Shown in pieces: positions 1 to 5,948 of a stretch of 6,301 nucleotides of DNA. Source of the DNA: Clostridiales bacterium (GTDB lineage Bacteria > Bacillota > Clostridia > Oscillospirales > Acutalibacteraceae). Each line of letters opens with the position of its first letter. Position 1 is the first letter of the stretch. The translations under genes and the position numbers were made by a program. The DNA lies in the NCBI GenBank assembly GCA_019417145.1, contig DXVY01000101.1, positions 1-6,301 on the forward strand. The letters run 5' to 3'. Under the pieces are notes generated by a model that had not been told where the DNA came from, searched no databases, and worked only from the letters and a program-made list of their open reading frames with translations.

Positions 1-40
1 GTAAAATACTTATATCTTATATTGTATATAATTATTTTGT

Positions 41-69
41 TATGCATTACAGATTAAGCATATTTTTTT
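41..69 (+). other. Imperfect AT-rich inverted repeat followed by a T-run
   Basis: TATGC-A-TTA (41-49) and TAAGCATA (55-62) are complementary except for one bulged A, around a 5-base loop. Seven T residues follow directly (63-69). This could be a weak factor-independent terminator for a plus-strand gene lying left of the window, or an operator upstream of the sulfatase promoter. The stem has only two G:C pairs, so either role is tentative. Bases 1-40 are very AT-rich and show no gene that I can support. Confidence 0.3.
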
Positions 70-83
70 GGACAGTTTTCTTC

Positions 84-112
84 TTGCGATTCCCCTTTTC
101 CCCGCCTATACT
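84..112 (+). promoter_or_regulatory. Candidate sigma-A-type promoter for the sulfatase gene
   Basis: TTGCGA (84-89) matches four of six positions of the -35 consensus TTGACA. TATACT (107-112) matches five of six of the -10 consensus TATAAT. The spacer is exactly 17 bases. Transcription would begin near 118-120, leaving a leader of roughly 35 bases before the start codon. A tandem GCGCAA GCGCAA (124-135) sits just after the predicted start point and could be an operator half-site pair, but it is short. The call rests on pattern matching only. Confidence 0.55.
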
Positions 113-141
113 AAAAATACACGGCGCAAGCGCAATATAGT

Positions 142-148
142 AAGGAGG
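142..148 (+). promoter_or_regulatory. Strong ribosome binding site deciding the sulfatase start
   Basis: AAGGAGG lies six bases before the ATG at 155. It supports that ATG over an in-frame TTG at 68. The TTG would add 29 residues that do not resemble a sulfatase N-terminus, and it lies upstream of the predicted promoter. Confidence 0.85.
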
Positions 149-154
149 TTTCTT

Positions 155-1582
155 ATGAAAAAGCCAGCTATATTATTGATCACGGCCGACGAGCTACGAA
201 AGGACGCGCTCGGCTGCTATGGGAACGCGATTATAAAAACGCCCCATCTGGACGGACTGGCGTCCGGCGGGGTGCGGTACGACCGTGCCTACTGCGCCTC
301 CCCCTGGTGTCTTCCCTCCCGGTGCAGCATTTTGACCGGTCTTTTCCCTTCCCAGAGCGGCGCCTACAGCAACTTTCGGAAATGTGAGCTGAGCGGTCGG
401 CTGCCCAACCTTTTCAGCGTCTTTCGGGCGGCGGGATACCGTACGGCTCTTTCGGGCAAATGCCATTTTGCACCGGTGCCCTACGGGCAGACCAAGCCCG
501 ACAAGACCCTGCCCTATCAAAGCTTCCGGGATTATTATCTCTCCCTGGGGCTGGACGACCTGTTCTTGCAGGACGGCAAGGAGGTTTCGGCCTGGTTTTA
601 CGACGACTACGCCGCCGAATTGGACGGCGCCGGCCTGCTGGACGCCTATAGGGCGGCCAGGTGGGACCGGGGGATAGGTAAGGTGTACCCCTTCCCTCTG
701 GAGGACGAATGGCATCCGGATATCTGGACCGGCCGGCGGATGGAAGGCTATATAAAGGGATATGAGGGGCGGCAGCCCCCCTTTATGTGGATGTCCTTTT
801 CCGGTCCCCACTATCCCTTTGACGCCCCGGCTTCCTATTACGCCCGGGTGGACGAGGCAGCCCTGGCGCAGCAGGGCCGCCGTCTGCGGGAAGGGGAATG
901 GGACGACCCGTCCCGCATCCATCACAAGAGCTACCACGGCGGTGGCGGCATAGACGGTTGCAACACGGCGCCATCCAGAGCCTGCAAAAACTACGACGAG
1001 GCCTACTGGACCCGCCTGCGCCGCAGCTATTACGCCAACGTGGCCCTCATCGACGATATGGTGGGCCGGGTTGTGGAAGCGGCCACAGAGAGATGGGGCG
1101 ACGACCTTCTGATCATCTTCACCGCCGACCACGGCGAAATGCTTGGCAATCACGGGGTATGGGGCAAGCACAACTGCGCCTATGAGGACGTCTGGAATGT
1201 GCCGCTTATCATCCGCTATCCGGGAAATCGGCCAACGGCGGTATCAAAGGAGCTGGTGCAGCTGACCGACCTGTTCGCCACCTGCACGGCCGCGGCCGGT
1301 ATAGAGGGCCAGCCAACGGCGGGGCTGGACCTGCGCCGGGTGTCCGAAACAGGCGGGCATACCTATGTTTTCGCTGAGGGTGAGGGGTTCGCGGCGGTCA
1401 GCGACGGCCGACGTAAATACGTACATATTTACAAGCCCCGGGAGGAATTTTACGAAATGGCCGATCTGGCGGTCGATCCTTTCGAATTCGAAAATCAGCT
1501 ACAAGATCCGAAACAGCAGGAAGCGCTGGCCAATTTGGAGCGACAACTGGTCACCCACTTTATGAAACAGCTCCTGCCGTAA
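155..1582 (+). CDS. Cytoplasmic sulfatase-superfamily hydrolase (type I, Cys-type formylglycine enzyme)
   Basis: The product has 475 residues. Seen: beta-strand plus metal motif near the N-terminus (ITADELRKD, D12 and E13); maturation motif CLPSR with C52, which fits C-x-P-S-R and is followed by LTG at 60-62; a GYRTALSGKCH segment with K102 and H104; H219 in GPHYP; D325-H326 in TADHGE; K338-H339 in GVWGKH. Family knowledge: the Cys is oxidised to formylglycine, in anaerobes by a radical-SAM maturase (anSME), and the enzyme hydrolyses sulfate esters using a divalent metal. No such maturase is in this window. There is no signal peptide or membrane segment, so the enzyme should be cytoplasmic and act on imported or intracellular small molecules. 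The LSGKxHF and DHGEMLGxHG patterns resemble the choline-sulfatase / phosphonate-monoester-hydrolase branch, but the C-terminal choline-sulfatase tail is not recognisable. The substrate is therefore open, and a phosphoester or phosphonate substrate is not excluded. The gene appears monocistronic, with its own promoter and a terminator 24 bases after the stop. Confidence 0.9.
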   Translation: MKKPAILLITADELRKDALGCYGNAIIKTPHLDGLASGGVRYDRAYCASPWCLPSRCSILTGLFPSQSGAYSNFRKCELSGRLPNLFSVFRAAGYRTALSGKCHFAPVPYGQTKPDKTLPYQSFRDYYLSLGLDDLFLQDGKEVSAWFYDDYAAELDGAGLLDAYRAARWDRGIGKVYPFPLEDEWHPDIWTGRRMEGYIKGYEGRQPPFMWMSFSGPHYPFDAPASYYARVDEAALAQQGRRLREGEWDDPSRIHHKSYHGGGGIDGCNTAPSRACKNYDEAYWTRLRRSYYANVALIDDMVGRVVEAATERWGDDLLIIFTADHGEMLGNHGVWGKHNCAYEDVWNVPLIIRYPGNRPTAVSKELVQLTDLFATCTAAAGIEGQPTAGLDLRRVSETGGHTYVFAEGEGFAAVSDGRRKYVHIYKPREEFYEMADLAVDPFEFENQLQDPKQQEALANLERQLVTHFMKQLLP

Positions 1583-1606
1583 GACCTTTTAAAACCCAAC
1601 CATCTC

Positions 1607-1642
1607 AAAAAAGGCTGCAAGCGAAATGCTTGCAGCCTTTTT
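1607..1642. terminator. Bidirectional intrinsic terminator between convergent genes
   Basis: A perfect 10-bp stem, GGCTGCAAGC (1613-1622) with GCTTGCAGCC (1628-1637), encloses the loop GAAAT. T5 (1638-1642) follows on the plus strand. A6 (1607-1612) precedes the stem and gives a T6 run on the minus strand. It can therefore end the sulfatase transcript (stop at 1582) and the protease transcript (stop at 1699). Bases 1643-1698 hold only a minor CCCCG/CGGGG inverted repeat (1669-1685). Confidence 0.9.
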
Positions 1643-1698
1643 ATATGGAGAGCCGGCGCGAAACGCCTCCCCGTCCCTGTCGGGGCCCGTGCAAAAGC

Positions 1699-4600
1699 TT
1701 ACGACAACCGTTCAAAGGACCATGTCTCGCTCTCAAGCGTTCCCACCTGCGCAAGGACAATGGCCACGTCTTCGCCGGATTGGTCGTTTTCTATGACCAT
1801 GACCTTGTCGGGATATTTTTTGGAATGTATTCTGCCCTCTGCATCCACAAACCAAAGCGCGGCGTCCGGATCCCCGCCGCTTCCACCATAACCGATGGCG
1901 TATCCGTCGGATGAAACCGCCAATTCTGAGCCGCCGGAATTATAGGCGCTAAAACGGTAATATCCATTTCCAGCGTACACCGCCCAAATTGTATGCTGAT
2001 AATCGCCGGGAATTACCGATGCGGTCTGGGCGTTGCCGTCATTGTCCGCGCCCAGATAATAGGCCGTAAACCGGTTGCGTATCTGATACATGCTCCCGGT
2101 CAGTTCCATATCCTGATCCACCGGCTTCCAGTATCCGTTGTGGGATCCGTTGTCGTCGTACAGGATGATCTCCTCCCCCTGGTTTTGGGAGGCATACTGC
2201 ACCACCGCCACCTTGCCCGGATGGGATTTGGGGGTCAGCCGATAGTACCCCTCGTTGGCCGTGTCGCCGGCCAGGAAAAGCCATTTGGCGCTCTCTGCGC
2301 TCCCCGCCCCCGTCAGGCAGACCTTTCCCTGCGAGGAAACGGATAGGTATAGGTCGGGCGCATAGAAGGGAGAGATCTGATAATATCCGTCATCCCCCAT
2401 TTTTATGATCCAGCGCTGGTTTTCTCCGTAGTTCTTGGACCATTGGAGCACCCGGGTACCCTCAAGGGTACCGAAATTCTGGGCGTCCATGACCAGCTTG
2501 CTGTCCAGATTGGAAAGCAGGGCGACCTGATCCGGCGCCACCCGCTCCGGCAGAGAGGCCTCAGCCATCCACTTACCGTTGGCCGTGCCGTTGTCGCCGA
2601 ATATGATGATGTTTTCATTGGGGGCGGAGGAGGCGTTCTGCACCACCATAACCTGCCCGGGCCGGGATTTAAGCTGGAAGCGATAGCTCTGCTCGTTTTT
2701 ATCCCGGAGGCTCACCCACTTCTGGTTATCCGTCCCGGTATAGGGAAGCAGCACACAGCGGCCAAGCCCCTCATCGTAGGTTATGCACACTTTGGGATCG
2801 CTTAAAGGATGCAGGTGATAGTAGCCGTCGTCCAATTGAACCGACCAAACATGGTTGTTATTTTTGCTCTGCTCGCTCCCTTCCTGACTCAGCACGTAGG
2901 CCTGTGGGCCGCCCGCGCCCTTGAGATACAGGCCGCTGTTAACGTTTTCAAACCGGTATATGCCTTCGGGAAGGGTGTTGACCTCATCTCTTTCCCCTAT
3001 ATCCATAGCAATCCAGTCAAATCCATCGGCGGTGGAGGAAAGGGTGGCATAGTCGCCGGAAATTGTCAAAAATAGGTCGTCGTTTCCCACCGGCTGCAGT
3101 CTACAGGTGTGCCCCCTGGTTGAAATTTTCCAAAGGGCATTGGCCCCGGCGTCTTCCTTGTTCATTAAAACCACACCATCGCCGGACGCATAGAGGTACA
3201 AATTGGGATTATATTCCGGATACAGCACACACGCATTATCGTCAACCGCTTCAATAATCCATCGCTGATTGGTGCCGCCATGCAGGGTACCGCCCAGCAC
3301 CGGCGTTCCATCGGTCAGTCCGAAATTCGCCGCGTCCAAAACCCTGTTGGTCGGTCCATGCCGCAATGTAAAGGTACCGCCCTGCGAAATATCCGGCATC
3401 ATGGTATAACGCCATGCAAAGCGTGCCGCTTCTCCCGGGGTGACCGTGCGCACCGAGGGGAAATGTCCATTTTTTTCAGGGTCAAAAAATATGGCCTTGC
3501 TCAGATCGGCTTTACAGCGAATCTGTACCTGTCCGTTGATCCGCATAATGCACCATTTTTGATCGTCCCGGCTGCTGTCTGTCTGCGCGTAAACCACCTG
3601 TCCGTTTCCAGAGAGGGTCAGGCAGATTTCGGGCCTATCCGCAGGCATAATTTGACAATAACCGCCGCTGGGTTTACCTATATACCAGACCGACGGATTG
3701 GCCTGCTGTGCATTGGTAATATAGGGACGATTGAGAATGTCGTTGATAAGATAATATTCCTGCTCTGTATCGGATAACCGAATATTGCCCGCAAGATTAT
3801 TGTAGCCGGAGTATCTTTCAAAAACAGGAGCGCTCTTTTCCGTAACCCGGACGGCCCCCTGATGCAGATCGTCCGTTGCGCTTAAAGTAGAATGCCGGAT
3901 GTATATGAAATAGTCGTAATATTCATTTTGTATATAAATATCATTGCCCAGCTTTAGAAAACGCCATTTTTGTCTGCCGTCATCTGCATAGGGCTCTATA
4001 CTGTACTGCCCGCTGTCCAGGCTGAGATATTGGCCGGGGAACGCAAGCGAGGCTATGCGGTTGTAAGCATTCTCGCCAGTGCCATACTTTTTTACCACCC
4101 AAATCTGTTCGTTGTCGATGACCGACCTCTCCGTAATAAAGCTCTCGCCCAAATCGGAATACTGCATGGCCATCATATTGGCCTCGTTTGCCGCAGCATA
4201 AGCCCGGTTAAAGCCATAAATACCGTCGTCAAGCGAAACGTTCTCGATCTCCAACGTCAGTTTGACCGTCATCGCCGAGGACGGACCGGACAGCACCTGC
4301 AGCGTAAAGGGGCCATATCCGTTTCCCGTGTCCAGGGCGTTGGACGGCTGCGTATCCGGCCCAAAGCGGGTGTTGTTCGCGCTGTTTCCAATATAATACA
4401 GCCCGTCGTGCCGCCTGATTTCGCCGTCTCCAGGGGGCGCGTCCATAGGGGACTTCCCCGTTTCCGTCTCATTGGATTCTTCCAGATCCACCAGCCGCCG
4501 GCCGTAGCATAGGTTTCGGCCGTATCTCGTGTTGACATGATAAATGGCAATTCCGCCGGAATAACGGTTATTATCATTTTTATTATATAATAATCCCGAA

Positions 4601-5928
4601 TCATATCCCACCGGTTGCCTGTTTTCCACAAGGAAATATTCGTTGGCATTTGAGGTCGGGATCTTCAGGACGTTATACCCGCCGGCATGATCGGCGCTGC
4701 GCAGCACAAAATGGCTTGTCTCGTCCAAGGACAATTCCTCCGGCTCGACAATACCAAGCTGTATCTTGCAATAGGCTGAAAAGTGGGTAGGCGATGAACC
4801 ATCAGGCGTATCTGCCCAGCACCCGCCGCCCATGAGATCATAGTTGCCGATGCCGGCCGATTTTGGATGGCTGCTGGTCTGCACCATTTTCTCTTCGTCA
4901 TATAAGTCCGGCAGCCCCAAATCATGCCCCAACTCGTGGCAGATAACCCCCATCTCGAAGATCACATCAGTATCTTTGTCGTGCTCTGCGACAACACAGT
5001 ATGACTGCAGCTGTTTTCCACTTAGAAATACGGCCTGGTTAAATATGTTTCGATGAGCGCGAATGGCGTCCGCATCTTGATTTTCGTCACCGTTCCAACT
5101 TACGCCGGCCAGAACAAAAAGGATATGCAGTTCGTCGTTTTCAATGCTCCCGTTTCCGTCCTCATCATAGGAACTGAGCTCCACAAGATGCTGCGCGTCC
5201 AGTTGGGGGACAATGGTCTGCTGCAGCAAATCCCGCAAAGACTCCCTTGTTGGCACTCTGGGATAAGGGCAATTGGCCTGAAAACACAAAACCCCCGCGT
5301 CGTCGCTCCCCCCTAACAGATCCCCCTGGGAGGCCGGGACAATCTGTATTTTCCCTTCGGACTGCGGGTCGGGACGGGTTGCTTGGTCGAAATAATCGCG
5401 CACCGAACCTTGCGATTCGGCAAACAAATGCTGGTGCCATACCTGATCGTCGTACGTCAGCGACTTGTCCGAAAATTCCACCCGAATAGCCAAAACCGGC
5501 TGCTGGCCTAAAAAGCTTTTCTCGTCATTGCTGGACAGCGCCCGCATTTCCCGCTCATAAATCGTCCGCTCATACCCCAGATGTTCCAATTCGCTTAAAT
5601 CCTCCAGCTGCAGGGCCGTGGGCGGGACGGGATCCAGCTTATAGCGGAAGCCGGAGGCTTGCAGCTTGTCCGCCGCCACCCCTTCTTCCTCACAGGCCGC
5701 AACAGAGGCATAATACCAAAAATCATTGGGCCCCGGCACGATCACATAATCGTCCTCGGTCAGCGTATAGTCAAAAAACTCATCGCCATAAGGCGTGGCG
5801 GTAAAGGCCTGCCCCGTGGGCTGGGAATACAGTCTCTCCACAGAATTGACCGGCGCCGCCGAGGCCCTGATTCCAAACAAAAGCATTGCGCAAGATAAAA
5901 TAAACAGTCCCACCGCTAACCTTTTCAT
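1699..5928 (-). CDS. Secreted M6-family zinc metalloprotease with six C-terminal ricin-type beta-trefoil modules
   Basis: The product has 1409 residues. Residues 1-24 form a signal peptide (Lys-Arg, long hydrophobic core, ASA cleavage site), and 25 to about 139 look like a propeptide. The M6 peptidase domain spans about 140-567. It contains SVRDYF (175-180), an EF-hand-like calcium loop (255-266), the zinc motif HELGHDLGLPD with H331, E332 and H335, an NYDLMGG Met-turn candidate (M366), and the late EYFLVENRQ / GGIAIYHV strands typical of M6. Family knowledge: M6 enzymes such as immune inhibitor A are secreted zinc endopeptidases, with H331 and H335 expected to bind zinc and E332 to be catalytic; the third ligand is not settled here. 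Residues 568-1409 hold 18 ricin-like subrepeats. There is no C-terminal transmembrane segment or LPxTG motif, so the protein should be released or held through its lectin modules. It is encoded directly downstream of a membrane-anchored protein gene, and its terminator is shared with the convergent sulfatase. Protease assignment is firm; the substrate is unknown. The start at 5928 is preferred for its ribosome binding site; 5952 is the alternative. Confidence 0.92.
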   Translation of the reverse strand: MKRLAVGLFILSCAMLLFGIRASAAPVNSVERLYSQPTGQAFTATPYGDEFFDYTLTEDDYVIVPGPNDFWYYASVAACEEEGVAADKLQASGFRYKLDPVPPTALQLEDLSELEHLGYERTIYEREMRALSSNDEKSFLGQQPVLAIRVEFSDKSLTYDDQVWHQHLFAESQGSVRDYFDQATRPDPQSEGKIQIVPASQGDLLGGSDDAGVLCFQANCPYPRVPTRESLRDLLQQTIVPQLDAQHLVELSSYDEDGNGSIENDELHILFVLAGVSWNGDENQDADAIRAHRNIFNQAVFLSGKQLQSYCVVAEHDKDTDVIFEMGVICHELGHDLGLPDLYDEEKMVQTSSHPKSAGIGNYDLMGGGCWADTPDGSSPTHFSAYCKIQLGIVEPEELSLDETSHFVLRSADHAGGYNVLKIPTSNANEYFLVENRQPVGYDSGLLYNKNDNNRYSGGIAIYHVNTRYGRNLCYGRRLVDLEESNETETGKSPMDAPPGDGEIRRHDGLYYIGNSANNTRFGPDTQPSNALDTGNGYGPFTLQVLSGPSSAMTVKLTLEIENVSLDDGIYGFNRAYAAANEANMMAMQYSDLGESFITERSVIDNEQIWVVKKYGTGENAYNRIASLAFPGQYLSLDSGQYSIEPYADDGRQKWRFLKLGNDIYIQNEYYDYFIYIRHSTLSATDDLHQGAVRVTEKSAPVFERYSGYNNLAGNIRLSDTEQEYYLINDILNRPYITNAQQANPSVWYIGKPSGGYCQIMPADRPEICLTLSGNGQVVYAQTDSSRDDQKWCIMRINGQVQIRCKADLSKAIFFDPEKNGHFPSVRTVTPGEAARFAWRYTMMPDISQGGTFTLRHGPTNRVLDAANFGLTDGTPVLGGTLHGGTNQRWIIEAVDDNACVLYPEYNPNLYLYASGDGVVLMNKEDAGANALWKISTRGHTCRLQPVGNDDLFLTISGDYATLSSTADGFDWIAMDIGERDEVNTLPEGIYRFENVNSGLYLKGAGGPQAYVLSQEGSEQSKNNNHVWSVQLDDGYYHLHPLSDPKVCITYDEGLGRCVLLPYTGTDNQKWVSLRDKNEQSYRFQLKSRPGQVMVVQNASSAPNENIIIFGDNGTANGKWMAEASLPERVAPDQVALLSNLDSKLVMDAQNFGTLEGTRVLQWSKNYGENQRWIIKMGDDGYYQISPFYAPDLYLSVSSQGKVCLTGAGSAESAKWLFLAGDTANEGYYRLTPKSHPGKVAVVQYASQNQGEEIILYDDNGSHNGYWKPVDQDMELTGSMYQIRNRFTAYYLGADNDGNAQTASVIPGDYQHTIWAVYAGNGYYRFSAYNSGGSELAVSSDGYAIGYGGSGGDPDAALWFVDAEGRIHSKKYPDKVMVIENDQSGEDVAIVLAQVGTLESETWSFERLS
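1702..4227 (-). repeat. Array of six ricin-type beta-trefoil modules (18 Q-x-W-like subrepeats)
   Basis: Hallmark aromatic residues recur about every 39-56 residues. Module 1 (568-706): W610, W655, F703. Module 2 (724-842): W748, W792, W839. Module 3 (850-978): W890, W933, W972. Module 4 (988-1124): W1028, W1071, W1120. Module 5 (1133-1271): W1173, W1216, W1267. Module 6 (1278-1408): W1315, W1359, W1403. The best-kept subrepeats are the first of modules 3 and 5, each with an LDA/MDA aspartate (D865, D1148) and NQRWII. Ricin-type trefoils commonly bind carbohydrate, so the array probably targets the protease to glycans. Individual module limits are approximate, and sugar binding is inferred, not shown. 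Protein-level repeats are old and diverged, and I see no long DNA-level repeats. Confidence 0.82.
4228..5511 (-). other. M6 metalloprotease catalytic region
   Basis: This covers residues 140-567. The zinc site HELGH is encoded at 4938-4924. The acidic loop D255-x-D257-x-N259-x-S261 through E266 (5166-5131) has the spacing of an EF-hand and matches the DxDGxG-type calcium loops seen in this family. The C-terminal part (about 400-567) is beta-rich, as in other M6 proteins. All expected core motifs are present, so an active enzyme is expected. Confidence 0.85.
5857..5928 (-). other. Signal peptide of the M6 protease
   Basis: Residues 1-24 have a basic start (MKR), a hydrophobic core (about residues 4-20), and a c-region ending in ASA at 22-24, giving a type I signal peptidase site before A25. 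A Cys at residue 13 sits inside the hydrophobic core. Its context (ILSC) is a poor lipobox, so a lipoprotein is unlikely. Confidence 0.85.
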
Positions 5929-5936
5929 AAAACTTT

Positions 5937-5944
5937 CCTCCCTC
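5937..5944 (-). promoter_or_regulatory. Ribosome binding site for the M6 protease gene
   Basis: On the minus strand GAGGGAGG ends eight bases before the ATG at 5928. It favours that start over the in-frame ATG at 5952, which has no clear Shine-Dalgarno sequence. It lies inside the 8-codon stretch between the two candidate starts, just after the upstream gene's stop codon. Confidence 0.8.
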
Positions 5945-5948
5945 TTGG

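Noticed and set aside
27..32. Perfect TATAAT as a second promoter
   Set aside because: No -35-like element exists at 16-18 bases upstream, and the region is so AT-rich that a chance match is likely.
68..154. Longer sulfatase start at an in-frame TTG (68)
   Set aside because: It lies upstream of the predicted promoter, has no ribosome site, and adds residues unlike a sulfatase N-terminus; the ATG at 155 has AAGGAGG at ideal spacing.
194..1171. Long minus-strand open frame (325 codons) opposite the sulfatase gene
   Set aside because: It is antisense to a gene with clear catalytic motifs, its translation is low-complexity in Gly/Pro/Val with no recognisable domain, and it arises from the GC-rich codon bias of the real gene.
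1669..1685. CCCCG/CGGGG hairpin as a second terminator
   Set aside because: The stem is only 5 bp with no T-run on either strand.
3970..4512. Plus-strand open frame opposite the protease gene
   Set aside because: It overlaps the well-supported M6 and trefoil coding sequence, has no ribosome site that I can see, and shows no domain.
5881..5928. Lipoprotein signal in the protease (Cys at residue 13)
   Set aside because: The Cys is in the middle of the hydrophobic core with Leu at -2, and a good ASA type I site follows.
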